DNA of 64,000 nucleotides, from NCBI RefSeq assembly GCF_030409875.1, contig NZ_JAUFQR010000003.1, positions 62,001 to 126,000 on the forward strand. The letters are read 5' to 3'. The stretch comes from Chryseobacterium tructae (GTDB taxonomy: Bacteria > Bacteroidota > Bacteroidia > Flavobacteriales > Weeksellaceae). Of the stretch, positions 9,347 to 18,045 are shown piece by piece. The position numbers and the translations under genes are program-made. The notes under the pieces were generated by a model. It worked only from the letters and a program-made list of their open reading frames with translations. It was not told the DNA's origin and did not search any database. How positions within the stretch are numbered: the stretch's first letter is position 1; the number at the start of each line of letters is the position of its first letter.

Positions 9347-10047
9347 TATGGATGCATATTTCCTATATTATAGTATGATCTACTGCCATTGGATAGTGTT
9401 GAATTTTTACAAAGATTCTTATCTATATCCAAAACAAGATTAAGCCTGTAATTATCTTGATCTTGCTTTGCCCCAACAATTAATCTTGTTCTAGCTTCAA
9501 AACCATAAAAGTGTTCTACTATATTTTTCATATGGAATGTAATATATTGAGTAAAAACAAAATTTTGAGGCTTTTGCTCAGCATTAAAATATGCCTCAAA
9601 TTCATTGATATACTTTTCAGCTAATTTATAATTTGTCAAATTATTTAACTTTGTTCCAATTAATTCATATACTACATCATTTTTATTAAATTTAACAGGA
9701 GATACGTTTATTTCATCATTATTAAACCTTATAAGAAGACTTATTACACCATCCTTGATCATGAAATAAATATGAAAGCAAATTGAAAACATATTTCTCT
9801 TGAATACCTTTTCAAGGTCGTCAATAAAAAAATCAGGAAGAAGGTTACTAAAGAGACTTCCCCTATTTGTTACTTCCTGTCTCTGCTCGCTCTCTAGTAT
9901 TTCTCCGTCAAAGGGTGGAGAAAACCATTCTAATGTAATACGTTTATTCTTATTCAATAACTTCTCACAATCAGTGTCATTGCCTTCCAGAATACATTTA
10001 ATTAAATCGAGTTTAATTTCTGCACAAGTTTTTTTTAAGTTTTCCAT
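9346..10047 (-). CDS. Hypothetical protein in a two-component operon
   Basis: 233 residues, soluble, no signal peptide or membrane helix, rich in Asn, Lys, Phe and Tyr. The N-terminal 30 residues are helical; the middle has beta-like stretches (FSICFHIYFMIKDGVISLLI) and the C-terminal part contains LNLVLDIDKNL. I recognise no family and no catalytic motif. It begins 6 bases after the response-regulator gene and its stop overlaps the next start by one base, so it is expressed with the two-component system. It may be a cytoplasmic accessory or sensor partner. The reading frame is supported by its coupling and by lack of overlap with any better frame. Confidence 0.65.
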   Translation of the reverse strand: MENLKKTCAEIKLDLIKCILEGNDTDCEKLLNKNKRITLEWFSPPFDGEILESEQRQEVTNRGSLFSNLLPDFFIDDLEKVFKRNMFSICFHIYFMIKDGVISLLIRFNNDEINVSPVKFNKNDVVYELIGTKLNNLTNYKLAEKYINEFEAYFNAEQKPQNFVFTQYITFHMKNIVEHFYGFEARTRLIVGAKQDQDNYRLNLVLDIDKNLCKNSTLSNGSRSYYNIGNMHP

Positions 10048-10053
10048 GATTTC

Positions 10054-10686
10054 TTAGTTTTTAAAATGGTTAAATTTATTTATAGCCTCCACTTTATTAC
10101 TTACGTGAAGTTTTCTATAGATATTTCCGACATGCTTTTTCACAGTATCCATACTGATGCAGCTTTTATCTGCAATTTCTTTGTATAGAAGTCCGAGTGA
10201 AAGAAGTTCAAGTATTTCCTTTTCGCGTTCTGTAAGCTCATCCAAGCCTTCAGTTTTGGAAAGTTTTCTTTCAAAATGTTGCAATACTCTTCGGGCAATA
10301 GAAAAGCTCATGGGAGCGCCACCATTATAAACATCCCGGATCGAAGACAGTATTTTGTCCATACTTTCTCCTTTCACAAGGTATCCTGTTGCACCGGCTT
10401 TTAAAGAATTAAAAATCTTCTCATCATCTTCAAAGCTGGTACACATGATGAACTGTGTTTCGGGCATTTCTTTATTAAGTTTTTCAATGATTTCAATTCC
10501 TAGCATATCCTGTAGCTGGATATCCATCATGACAACATTGGGGGAAATATCGGGAAGGTTTTCCAAGGCATCCTTACCATCAAAGAACTGTGCAACGACT
10601 TTCATATCCTGTTGATAATTGATCACCTTCTTCAACGCATTGTTGTAGTTCTTTTCGTCTTCTACTATGGCAATGGAAATGCTCAT
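10054..10686 (-). CDS. LuxR/NarL-family response regulator
   Basis: 210 residues from the ATG at 10684-10686; an upstream TTG that extends the frame lies in the operator and is rejected. The receiver domain (1-120) has the acidic pair ED at 10-11, phosphorylated Asp55 (VVMMDIQ), Thr/Ser switch (CTSFED) and Lys105 (YLVKGES). The C-terminal LuxR-type domain (about 145-208) has LTEREKEILELLSLGLLYKE and TVKKHVGNIYRKL. It is the first gene of the operon with the 233-residue protein, the seven-helix protein and the sensor kinase. An 18-base perfect palindrome upstream suggests autoregulation, and the same site before 7797 suggests the envelope operon as a target. Confidence 0.93.
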   Translation of the reverse strand: MSISIAIVEDEKNYNNALKKVINYQQDMKVVAQFFDGKDALENLPDISPNVVMMDIQLQDMLGIEIIEKLNKEMPETQFIMCTSFEDDEKIFNSLKAGATGYLVKGESMDKILSSIRDVYNGGAPMSFSIARRVLQHFERKLSKTEGLDELTEREKEILELLSLGLLYKEIADKSCISMDTVKKHVGNIYRKLHVSNKVEAINKFNHFKN

Positions 10687-10703
10687 GTCTTTTTTATTTG
10701 AAA

Positions 10704-10751
10704 CAAATTTCAACAGAAAACAAATGAGAATCAATTACACATTTGTGTAAT
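10704..10751 (-). promoter_or_regulatory. Promoter and perfect palindromic operator of the two-component operon
   Basis: ATTACACA-TT-TGTGTAAT (10734-10751) is a perfect 18-base palindrome. On the - strand a -33 TTG (10732-10734) touches it by one base; 20 bases on lies the -7-like GAAATTTG (10704-10711), one mismatch from TAnnTTTG; the ATG follows 18 bases later. The layout matches that at 7818-7865, including the shared flank TCAATTACACA. Confidence 0.7.
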
Positions 10752-11019
10752 CTTAGGAATTGAGTTTAGGGTTATGGTTCGTTTTTAGTCTTATTAAAAT
10801 TAATTATTTTTTGATTTCAAAGCGACATTTTTTTAATAAATTTTAACAAATCCATTCTGTCATTGTATTAGTAATGATTTTATTACTTGTTAAGTGTCAT
10901 TTTATTCAAGCGATAAAAGAAAAAATATCAATAGAACTGTAAAAATTCACCATATTGCAAGGCATGATTTTTGTAAAATTAAAGAGTAAAAATCATATTG
11001 AATATCAAATAATATAATC

Positions 11020-11454
11020 ATGAAAAAAAGTCTTTTAGCACTTGGTGCTGTACTTACATTAACTGTAGTCAGCTGCAAAAAAAGTGAAAGCGGAAATAAG
11101 AGCGTCATTAAAACAGACAGCACAGAAACAGTAGTTACTGATCACAATGGAAAGGTTGATTCAGTAACCCAGAGTTCATCAACAGTTGACGTTAATGGGC
11201 AGAAAACTGAAAAAACAGATTTCGTCTATAAGGCAATGGATGGAACATTGGTAAAAGTAGTCTTCAAAAATGATCCGAAAGAAAATACTCTAACCATTAC
11301 CAGCAATAAAAAAACATTCGTCCTTACTAAGGCAGAGACCAAAGGAGATGAAACGGTTTATAAGAAAGAAGATATGACTGCGAGAGTAAAAGGTGACAGC
11401 CTTCACCTGGAACAAGGCAACAATATCATTCCGTTGAAAAGAACTAAGATCTAG
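11020..11454 (+). CDS. Small lipoprotein of unknown function
   Basis: 144 residues. The signal peptide ends in the lipobox VVSC, so Cys19 is the lipid anchor, followed by KKSESG. The mature protein is hydrophilic, rich in Lys, Thr and Asp, and has a repetitive beta-like pattern (VKVVFKNDPKENTLTITSNKKT, broken here by my count into strands) that suggests a small beta-sandwich such as those found in envelope lipoproteins. I recognise no family. It is a single-gene unit with a terminator directly after it. It lies divergently from the two-component operon, with 285 bases between. Confidence 0.8.
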   Translation: MKKSLLALGAVLTLTVVSCKKSESGNKSVIKTDSTETVVTDHNGKVDSVTQSSSTVDVNGQKTEKTDFVYKAMDGTLVKVVFKNDPKENTLTITSNKKTFVLTKAETKGDETVYKKEDMTARVKGDSLHLEQGNNIIPLKRTKI

Positions 11455-11461
11455 AATATAA

Positions 11462-11489
11462 AAAAACGTCCAAATTATTGGACGTTTTT
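11462..11489 (+). terminator. Rho-independent terminator
   Basis: A 12-bp stem, AAAAACGTCCAA (11462-11473) with TTGGACGTTTTT (11478-11489), and a 4-base loop, just after the lipoprotein stop. The stem ends in a T-run on the + strand, with an A-run opposite, so it may work in both directions. Confidence 0.85.
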
Positions 11490-11545
11490 CATTTAAGAAA
11501 GAAGGATTTTGAGTTATTCTCTTCTGTGTTTATTTGAAATAATTA

Positions 11546-12385
11546 CTAGTATCCTTTATAAAGTATCAGATCCATAAAATTATTATTATGTTTTATTTTA
11601 TCTAGTTCGATCTTTTCTTTAGATCTAAGAATTTCATTTTGATCCATTTCTTTACCCTGCGCATCATACATTTCAAATTTACCCTCTGAACTCAAAATAA
11701 GCTGTCGAATTTTTATAATAGGATCTTTCTTATATTCATTCCAAACCTGATTAATTTTTTTTCTTGTTACTGATATCGCTTTTTCGTTAAAATCATTTCT
11801 TAACACAAGAGATCTTTTTCTAATACTAATTAATTTCAATTGATGATCTTTTTTAATATCTTCAATTTCCAATATTAAGCCTGGTAGTCCAGAAAATAGA
11901 TAAGGGCCATCTTGAATAGGAATTTCTGTAGCAAACCAAGCGACCCATATTCTTCCCCCAAAATTAGCTATCGCTTTTTGAGTTTTATAACCAAAAATAT
12001 TTTTGGTTTCAGATTGAATTTTCCAATCAATATTTCTATTTTCTGTTATGATGTAATAATCGCCATTAATAGAAGTGTATAGATCATTATTTTTAGTAAT
12101 ATAGTCTTTGACGACTACATCCTGAACCTTTGACTTCATACTGATAACAGGAATTTTGGCATCCTTTCTTTTAAACTCTTCGTTATTCACAGAATCATCA
12201 GTGTATTTTTGTAAACTAAAATATATAGATTTTGTTTCTGAAATATCTAAAACCATCGTTTCCTGATCTACTATATTTCTGTTTAGTGAATCTATTTTAT
12301 ATTGATAATCGTAAACAAAAATCTTATCCTGAGCGCATAAACTCTTAAAAAGTATAAAGCACAATAAAAAAAGAAATTTCCTCAT
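11546..12385 (-). CDS. GLPGLI family protein
   Basis: 279 residues. The signal peptide ends at SLCAQ. The protein contains the family signature FSGLPGLILEIED (about residues 168-180), preceded by GGRIWVAWFATEIPIQDGPY, which is also typical. The family is confined to Bacteroidetes and its function is not known; the proteins are exported and some genes lie next to TonB receptors. A paralogue with the same core lies at 42390-43217. The gene starts at the ATG at 12383-12385. It is not clearly in an operon: a terminator precedes it on the same strand. Confidence 0.92.
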   Translation of the reverse strand: MRKFLFLLCFILFKSLCAQDKIFVYDYQYKIDSLNRNIVDQETMVLDISETKSIYFSLQKYTDDSVNNEEFKRKDAKIPVISMKSKVQDVVVKDYITKNNDLYTSINGDYYIITENRNIDWKIQSETKNIFGYKTQKAIANFGGRIWVAWFATEIPIQDGPYLFSGLPGLILEIEDIKKDHQLKLISIRKRSLVLRNDFNEKAISVTRKKINQVWNEYKKDPIIKIRQLILSSEGKFEMYDAQGKEMDQNEILRSKEKIELDKIKHNNNFMDLILYKGY

Positions 12386-12505
12386 TATATTTTACATTGA
12401 TTTTGGCTAATTAAAACCTTCCACGAAATTAAGGCAAATATAAATTCTTTTGTTACCAATGTCATTTAATAATTTCCAATTCAAACAGGAAAAATATATA
12501 ATATA

Positions 12506-12545
12506 AAAATAATCCCCGTTCAGAATTCTGAACGGGGATTATTTT
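12506..12545. terminator. Perfect 40-bp palindrome, terminator of the T9SS protein gene
   Basis: The 40 bases are a perfect palindrome centred on GAATTC, containing AATCCCCGTTCAG and its complement. On the - strand the arm runs into A/T-rich sequence just past the stop codon at 12544. It probably ends the gene at 12544-14598 and could act in both directions. Confidence 0.75.
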
Positions 12546-14598
12546 ATTTTTTAATTACCTTTTCAAAGTATGTTTTATTATTAGTAGTAGTGATTTTCAC
12601 AAAGTAGTTTCCTTTCGCAAGATCAGAAATATCTACTGAAGTTTCTTTAGGAGATTCTATATTCTTTAGAACTCTTCCTACTATATCAACAACAACAACA
12701 TTTTTTATTTGTTCTTTACTATCAAAAAATAAAACTGAAGAAGTAGGATTTGGGTAAATCTTCAATTTATTATCGCTTTTAGCTTTTGAATCACTGGTCG
12801 TTAATGTACCGTTTTTCAAATCTAACACATAAAATCCAGTAATGGCTGTTCCTATTATATAGTCTTTTGAGAATGCATGTTTAAAAATATTTCCTCCTTC
12901 CGCAGAATATAAATTAGAATTCAAAATTCTTTGCCAGGATACTCCATAGTCTGTTGTTTTGAAGACATTACCACTATCTACTCCATAGCCAGTACCATCC
13001 GCAAATATATCAAAATCTTTTAATCCTACTGTCTGAGAAGAAAACCAGGTATTCCCTAAATCTGTAGAGCAATATTGCCCAACATATATTCTTGAAGAAT
13101 TTCCAAAAATAATGTCTCTGGCAAAGTCAAACAATCCAGGAAGGTTAACAATACTCCAGGTTAATCCCCCATCAACTGTTTTCATCATCTTTTCCTGAGT
13201 AAGTAAAAAGCCTACATTATTATCTACAAACTTCATTACTCTCACATATCGTCCTACATCAAAAGGAGTTGACCATCCTGTATTTGGATTATAGGTACTT
13301 ACAAATCCTTTATGGGCTTCAGCATTAGATCCCCGCATTGCTATAGCATAAGTCCCATCTGGTTTCATTGCCGGAGATTCCGTTGCCATAAAAGGAACAT
13401 TATGATCCGTCCATGTTAGGCCATGATCATTCGTTGTCCAAAATTTATTTGAAGTTTTCCCCAATCCGATTCCTTTTCCGTTAGGAAGTATATTGAGCGT
13501 ACCTCTGGGTAGGTTATTATCAGCATCTTCCCATGTAACTCCTTTATCCTTGGAAATATAGCCTGCCATTGTTGCCAGATATTTGGTTGCATAAACACTA
13601 TTATAGGATGTATCTGCATACTTCCAGTTTACACCGGTAGGAGTCCAGTTTACAAGATCTGTACTTTTGAAAATAGAATGATGAAAACTATCCCCTGTTT
13701 CATTATCTACCCCAGCAATGAATTTCCCTGAATTTAATGCAAGAGAAGTAAATAGATGATATGAGGAAGGATATATCACCTTTGAATCCCACACTTCTCC
13801 TGTGGACGTTCTATGTAATATATTGGGACTTCCAACAGCAACAAACTCATTGTTATAAACTTTGATATCTCTTAACCAGGTAATATTTACATCATTCCAT
13901 GTATTACCTCCATCAAGAGTATATTTGGTTGTTCCTCCCATAAGGGTTGCAATGCCATTCAATGAGTTTTTAAAAATAACTTTCTCAAATTTATTGGCAT
14001 TCTCGCTTACCTTCACCCAAGTCTGCCCACCGTCAGTTGATTTAAAAATAAAGCTTTTACCAAGTGTTGCTTCTGTTACACAAAAACCGGTATTGGCATC
14101 TGTAAAGAATACATCCGTAACCTTATCTGCATACACTGTAGGTACACTATAGACATTCCATGTTACCCCGCCATCTGTAGATTTCATGATTCTGCTATTA
14201 CTCGTACTAATGAAAATGGTATTATCATTCAGAACAAATAATGCCTGAGGAAAATACGAGCTTGGTAATGGATAAGAAATACCAGGTGTTGAGAACTTGG
14301 GATCTGAAATGACCAAGTCAAATCCTATGACAAGATACCCCTTATTGTTATGAATCTTAAAGTCCCTTACTTTGCCAAAATCATTGATCCTGCGCCAGGT
14401 CTTGCCATTGTTCTCAGTGATCATTAAATCATCATCACTTTTTCTTTTTTGTACCAAATAACTTCCATCAGGCAGCATTTCCATTCTCATGACTCTTTCC
14501 CTGTGGAAAAAAGGGGTTGTAAGCTGCCAGTTCGCAAGAGCCTGGCTAAAAAATAGAGCGCAGCATAATACTGCGGTTAAAAGTAGAATTTTCTTCAT
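12544..14598 (-). CDS. Secreted YCF48/BNR-repeat protein with type IX sorting domain
   Basis: 684 residues. Signal peptide 1-18 or so (ends FFSQA). Residues about 25-600 carry repeated beta-propeller-like units of the form STDGGxTW (for example KSTDGGVTWNVYSV, TVDGGLTWSIV, TTDYGVSWQRI), as in YCF48 and BNR/sialidase-like propellers. Residues about 612-684 form a type A C-terminal sorting domain: LKIYPNPTSSVLFFDS, VVDIVGRVLKN, DISDLAKGNYFVKI, ending in FEKVIKK. The tail targets the protein through the type IX secretion system to the surface or medium. No catalytic residues can be assigned, and the substrate is unknown. Single gene, with terminators at both ends. Confidence 0.9.
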   Translation of the reverse strand: MKKILLLTAVLCCALFFSQALANWQLTTPFFHRERVMRMEMLPDGSYLVQKRKSDDDLMITENNGKTWRRINDFGKVRDFKIHNNKGYLVIGFDLVISDPKFSTPGISYPLPSSYFPQALFVLNDNTIFISTSNSRIMKSTDGGVTWNVYSVPTVYADKVTDVFFTDANTGFCVTEATLGKSFIFKSTDGGQTWVKVSENANKFEKVIFKNSLNGIATLMGGTTKYTLDGGNTWNDVNITWLRDIKVYNNEFVAVGSPNILHRTSTGEVWDSKVIYPSSYHLFTSLALNSGKFIAGVDNETGDSFHHSIFKSTDLVNWTPTGVNWKYADTSYNSVYATKYLATMAGYISKDKGVTWEDADNNLPRGTLNILPNGKGIGLGKTSNKFWTTNDHGLTWTDHNVPFMATESPAMKPDGTYAIAMRGSNAEAHKGFVSTYNPNTGWSTPFDVGRYVRVMKFVDNNVGFLLTQEKMMKTVDGGLTWSIVNLPGLFDFARDIIFGNSSRIYVGQYCSTDLGNTWFSSQTVGLKDFDIFADGTGYGVDSGNVFKTTDYGVSWQRILNSNLYSAEGGNIFKHAFSKDYIIGTAITGFYVLDLKNGTLTTSDSKAKSDNKLKIYPNPTSSVLFFDSKEQIKNVVVVDIVGRVLKNIESPKETSVDISDLAKGNYFVKITTTNNKTYFEKVIKK

Positions 14599-14614
14599 GG
14601 TTATAGTTATATTT

Positions 14615-14655
14615 TTTAAAACAAAAGGAGCTTGTAGTAAACCACAAGCTCCTTT
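14615..14655 (-). terminator. Rho-independent terminator of the ribosomal cluster
   Basis: AAAGGAGCTTGT (14624-14635) pairs with ACAAGCTCCTTT (14644-14655): a 12-bp stem with an 8-base loop, then TGTTTT on the - strand. It lies 25 bases past the rplQ stop and closes the long rplC-rplQ cluster. Confidence 0.85.
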
Positions 14656-14680
14656 AAGATATTTTAGAAGTATAAACTTA

Positions 14681-15199
14681 TTATTCTTCAGTTTTTTCTT
14701 CAGTAGTGTCAGCTTTAGCTTCTTCTACTTTTTCTACTGCAGGTGCATCAGCTACTACAGCTTCAGCTTTTTTAGGTGCAGCAGTTGATCTTCTGCTTCT
14801 TCTTGTAGCTTTTTTCTCCTCAGCATTCGGGTTGTAAAGCTCGTTGAAATCTACCAATTCGATAAGAGCCATATCAGCAGCATCACCTGGTCTGAAACCT
14901 GTCTTAATGATTCTTGTATAACCACCGTTTCTTTCAGCGATTTTCGGAGCTACAGTTCTGAATAATTCAGCAACCGCAAATTTATTTTGAAGGTAAGAGA
15001 ATACTACTCTTCTGTTATGTGTAGTATCTTCTTTTGCTTTTGTTAATAGAGGCTCAACATATACTCTTAAAGCTTTAGCTTTAGCTACAGTAGTGTTGAT
15101 TCTTTTATGCTCAATTAGAGAACAAGCCATATTAGAAAGCATCGCACTTCTGTGAGATGAAGTTCTTCCTAAGTGATTGAATTTTTTACCGTGTCTCAT
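14681..15199 (-). CDS. rplQ: 50S ribosomal protein L17
   Basis: 172 residues against 127 in E. coli. The first 120 or so are canonical L17, beginning [20 protein letters not shown], a part that lines the 50S subunit near the tunnel exit. The extra C-terminal 45 residues are Ala/Lys/Glu-rich ([20 protein letters not shown]) and end acidic; such tails are common on L17 of Bacteroidetes. It is the last gene of the cluster, after rpoA, and a terminator follows. Start is the ATG at 15197-15199. Confidence 0.96.
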   Translation of the reverse strand: MRHGKKFNHLGRTSSHRSAMLSNMACSLIEHKRINTTVAKAKALRVYVEPLLTKAKEDTTHNRRVVFSYLQNKFAVAELFRTVAPKIAERNGGYTRIIKTGFRPGDAADMALIELVDFNELYNPNAEEKKATRRSRRSTAAPKKAEAVVADAPAVEKVEEAKADTTEEKTEE

Positions 15200-15205
15200 T
15201 ATTAA

Positions 15206-16200
15206 TTATTTATCAGCGTCTAACTTATATTTTGCAACGTCGAAACCGAAGTTAAGACCTTTTGAATGCACTAATTCTTCTAGTTCTGTCAAAGATTTTT
15301 TACCAAAATTTCTGAATTTCATCAAATCAGACTTACTGTAAGAAACCAATTCTCCAAGAGTTTCTACTTCAGCTGCTTTTAGACAGTTAAGGGCTCTTAC
15401 AGAAAGATCCATATCTGCTAATTTAGACTTAAGAAGTTGTCTTGTGTGAAGTGTTCTTCGTCATATTGGATAGATGCTTTTACAGCTTCAGTTTCAAGCG
15501 TGATTCTCTCATCAGAGAATAACATGAAGTGATAAATTAATATCTTAGAAGCTTCTGTTAAAGCATTCTGAGGGCTGATAGACCCATCAGTTTCTATATC
15601 TAATACTAGTTTTTCGTAGTCTGTTTTTTGCTCTACACGATAATTTTCAATGCTGTATTGTACTTTCTTGATCGGCGTGAAAATAGAGTCAATAGCAATA
15701 GTACCTACAGGTGCATTATTTGACTTATTTTGTTCTGAAGGAACATATCCTCTACCTTTTTCAATATTGAAAGTAATTTCGAAAGTTACATCAGTATTTA
15801 GGTTACAAATCATTAAATCCGGGTTTAATACCTCGAATCCGTTGATCGATTTTCCTAAATCACCAGCAGTAATAATCGTTTGACCTGAAACTTTAGCAAC
15901 AACCTGCTCGTTAGCCTGGCCTTCTGCTGAAGCTTTTAATCTTACCTGCTTTAGGTTAAGAATAATTTCGGTAACGTCTTCGATTACTCCTGGAATAGTT
16001 GAAAATTCGTGCTCTACACCTTCTATTTTGATAGATGAAATAGCGTATCCTTCCAGAGAAGAAAGCAACACTCTTCTCAAAGCATTACCGATTGTAAGCC
16101 CGAAACCTGGTTCTAAAGGTCTGAATTCAAATTGACCTTTAAATTCATCAGAGTTAAGTAAAATTACTTTATCGGGTTTTATGAATTGTAAAATTGCCAT
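15206..16200 (-). CDS. rpoA: RNA polymerase subunit alpha (frame interrupted by a one-base deletion)
   Basis: Alpha subunit, scaffold for RNA polymerase assembly. The N-terminal domain (1-235) has [20 protein letters not shown] and the C-terminal domain (about 260-331) has [20 protein letters not shown] and [12 protein letters not shown], which contact DNA and activators. The frame breaks at 15429-15430 in the interdomain linker, where a TT on the + strand should be TTT; restoring it joins [20 protein letters not shown] and gives 331 residues, a normal length. The second piece has an in-frame ATG of its own (15412), which is why it looks like a separate gene. A sequence error is the likely cause. 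Confidence 0.95.
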
Positions 16201-16233
16201 ATTATTGGGTTGAGCAAAAATTTGATTAAAAAA

Positions 16234-16842
16234 TTATTTAGAGTAAAGTTCGACGATAAGGTTCTCCTTGATGTCTTCCGGAATTTGGATTCTTTCAGGA
16301 GCAGAAATGAAGGTACCTTCTTTCTTCTCATCGTTGAATTGTAACCACTCATAGTTTGACTTAGAAGCCAATGCATTGGTAACAACTTCAAGAGACTTAG
16401 ACTTTTCTCTTACAGCGATTACATCACCAGCTTTTACCAAGTAAGAAGGGATATTAAGAATCTCTCCGTTTACAGTAATGTGTCTGTGAGAAACTAATTG
16501 TCTTGCACCAGATCTAGTTTTAGCAAAACCTAATCTGTATACAACGTTATCCAATCTTGATTCACAAAGTTGTAATAGAACTTCCCCTGTTACCCCTTTG
16601 CTTCTGTGTGCTTTTTCAAATAAGTTAGCAAACTGTCTTTCTAAGATACCGTAAGTATATTTAGCTTTTTGTTTTTCAGCTAACTGAACTGCGTATTCTG
16701 ATTTTTTAGCACCTCTTCTTTTGTTAGGACCGTGTTGTCCTGGCGGTTGGTTTTTTCTTTTTTCGAAGTTCTTATCATCTCCGTAGATTGCAGCACCAAA
16801 CTTTCTAGCAATCTTAGTTTTAGGTCCAATATATCTTGCCAT
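16234..16842 (-). CDS. rpsD: 30S ribosomal protein S4
   Basis: 202 residues, close to 206 in E. coli. It begins [15 protein letters not shown] and has the S4 RNA-binding domain in the middle ([19 protein letters not shown], then [15 protein letters not shown]). S4 starts assembly of the 30S body and in E. coli represses the alpha operon; here it lies in the same place, between rpsK and rpoA. It lacks the zinc-binding Cys cluster found in some S4 forms. Gap of 33 bases to rpoA. Confidence 0.97.
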   Translation of the reverse strand: MARYIGPKTKIARKFGAAIYGDDKNFEKRKNQPPGQHGPNKRRGAKKSEYAVQLAEKQKAKYTYGILERQFANLFEKAHRSKGVTGEVLLQLCESRLDNVVYRLGFAKTRSGARQLVSHRHITVNGEILNIPSYLVKAGDVIAVREKSKSLEVVTNALASKSNYEWLQFNDEKKEGTFISAPERIQIPEDIKENLIVELYSK

Positions 16843-16861
16843 AATGGGTAAATTCTAAAAA

Positions 16862-17251
16862 TTAAACTCTTCTTCTTTTTGGTGGTCTACATCCGTTGTG
16901 TGGCATAGGAGTCACGTCAACGATTTCTGAAACTTCAATTCCTGAATTGTGAATAGATCTGATCGCAGATTCTCTACCTGCACCTGGACCTTTCACAAAC
17001 ACCTTTACTCTTCTTAAACCAGCTTCGTGAGCTACAGCAGAGCAATTTTCAGCTGCCATCTGAGCAGCAAATGGAGTATTCTTTTTAGAACCTCTGAAAC
17101 CCATTTTACCGGCAGAAGCCCAAGAGATAACCTCTCCGTTTTTATTTGTTAAAGAAATGATGATGTTATTGAAAGAAGCTTGAATATGCGCTTCACCAAT
17201 AGCTTCAACTTTTACTTTTCTTTTCTTAACTACTTTAGTTTGTTTTGCCAT
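16862..17251 (-). CDS. rpsK: 30S ribosomal protein S11
   Basis: 129 residues, the same as in E. coli. Core motifs: [44 protein letters not shown] and the C-terminal [17 protein letters not shown]11 sits on the 30S platform and contacts mRNA near the E site; in Flavobacteriia the platform has been linked to anti-Shine-Dalgarno sequestration, which fits the weak ribosome-binding sites seen throughout the window. It follows rpsM by 12 bases. Confidence 0.98.
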   Translation of the reverse strand: MAKQTKVVKKRKVKVEAIGEAHIQASFNNIIISLTNKNGEVISWASAGKMGFRGSKKNTPFAAQMAAENCSAVAHEAGLRRVKVFVKGPGAGRESAIRSIHNSGIEVSEIVDVTPMPHNGCRPPKRRRV

Positions 17252-17263
17252 AATTCCTAACGA

Positions 17264-17640
17264 TTATTTACTAGCTTTTTTCTTGTTAGCAACAGTTTTT
17301 CTCTTTCCTTTTCGGGTTCTAGAGTTGTTTTTCGTTCTCTGGCCTCTTAAAGGTAATCCAAGTCTGTGACGTATTCCTCGTTGGCATCCTATGTCCATCA
17401 ATCTCTTGATGTTCAATTGCACTTCAGATCTTAATTCTCCTTCAACTTTACGTTTTCTAGGATATAAGTTCTGATTGCAGCCAATTCATCGTCATTCCAT
17501 TCGTTGACTTTTTTGTCTTCGCTGATACCGGCAGCTTTAAGGATTTCAGAAGAAGTACTTCTTCCAACACCATAAATGTAAGTTAAACCGATAACTCCTC
17601 TTTTGTTTTTTGGTAAATCAATACCTGCAATTCTCGCCAT
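17264..17640 (-). CDS. rpsM: 30S ribosomal protein S13 (frame interrupted by a one-base deletion)
   Basis: S13 sits in the 30S head and touches P-site tRNA and the 50S subunit. The direct reading stops after 69 residues ([12 protein letters not shown]). Position 17447-17449 has TTT on the + strand where TTTT is expected; with that base the frame runs on as [16 protein letters not shown], then [20 protein letters not shown] and [15 protein letters not shown] to a stop at 17264, giving 125 residues, the usual length. The C-terminal half is therefore present and unbroken apart from this one site. Sequence error is likely. Confidence 0.95.
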
Positions 17641-17647
17641 AATTTAA

Positions 17648-17764
17648 TTAACCTTGTCTTTGTTTAAATTTTGGGTTCTTCTTGTTGATTACGAACAGTA
17701 CACCTTTTCTGCGTACGATTTTGCAATCAGCGCTTCTTTTTTTAATTGATGCTCTTACTTTCAT
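17648..17764 (-). CDS. rpmJ: 50S ribosomal protein L36
   Basis: 38 residues, translated by hand: it begins [20 protein letters not shown] and ends with [12 protein letters not shown]. The length equals that of E. coli L36. Only one Cys (position 14) is present, so it is the zinc-free form without the CxxC...CxxxxH ribbon. Its place between infA and rpmM-type S13 is the canonical one. An inverted repeat lies between infA and this gene. Confidence 0.95.
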   Translation of the reverse strand: MKVRASIKKRSADCKIVRRKGVLFVINKKNPKFKQRQG

Positions 17765-17790
17765 TTTGATAGTATTTATTTTTTACAAAT

Positions 17791-17818
17791 GCCAAATGGA
17801 ATTCACATTCCATTTGGC
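17791..17818. other. Hairpin between infA and rpmJ
   Basis: GCCAAATGGAAT (17791-17802) pairs perfectly with ATTCCATTTGGC (17807-17818) across a 4-base loop. It lacks a good T-run on the - strand, so it is more likely an attenuator, RNA-processing site or partial terminator inside the operon than a full stop. Confidence 0.7.
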
Positions 17819-17826
17819 TAATTGTT

Positions 17827-18042
17827 TTAATATCTAAATGTGATCCTCCCTTTTGTTAAATCATAGGGAGACATTTCTAGTTTTACCTTATCACCAGGTA
17901 AAAGTTTAATATAGTGCATTCGCATTTTACCAGAAATATGAGCAATAAGAATATGCCCATTTTCAAGTTCTACACGGAACTGAGCGTTCGAAAGTGCTTC
18001 CGTTATAACGCCGTCTTGTTCAATATGTTTTTGTTTTGCCAT
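17827..18042 (-). CDS. infA: Translation initiation factor IF-1
   Basis: 71 residues, a single OB-fold as usual. Typical stretches are [39 protein letters not shown] and [10 protein letters not shown] at the C-terminus. IF-1 binds the 30S A site during initiation. It follows secY by three bases, and a 12-bp hairpin separates it from rpmJ. Start is the ATG at 18040-18042. Confidence 0.97.
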   Translation of the reverse strand: MAKQKHIEQDGVITEALSNAQFRVELENGHILIAHISGKMRMHYIKLLPGDKVKLEMSPYDLTKGRITFRY

Positions 18043-18045
18043 AAA

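Noticed and set aside
10686..10734. An earlier TTG start for the response regulator
   Set aside because: It would add 16 residues before a canonical receiver domain and place the operator within the coding region.
10734..10751. The 18-base palindrome as a terminator
   Set aside because: It is upstream of the response-regulator gene, has a 2-base loop and no T-run, and recurs before another operon with the same promoter spacing.
13416..13619. A 67-residue frame inside the T9SS repeat-protein gene
   Set aside because: Same strand, shifted frame of a long, well-supported gene; composition is that of a shadow.
15206..15412. A separate small gene for the RNA polymerase alpha C-terminal domain
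   Set aside because: It begins at an internal Met of rpoA, and one added base joins it to the N-terminal part in the normal linker.
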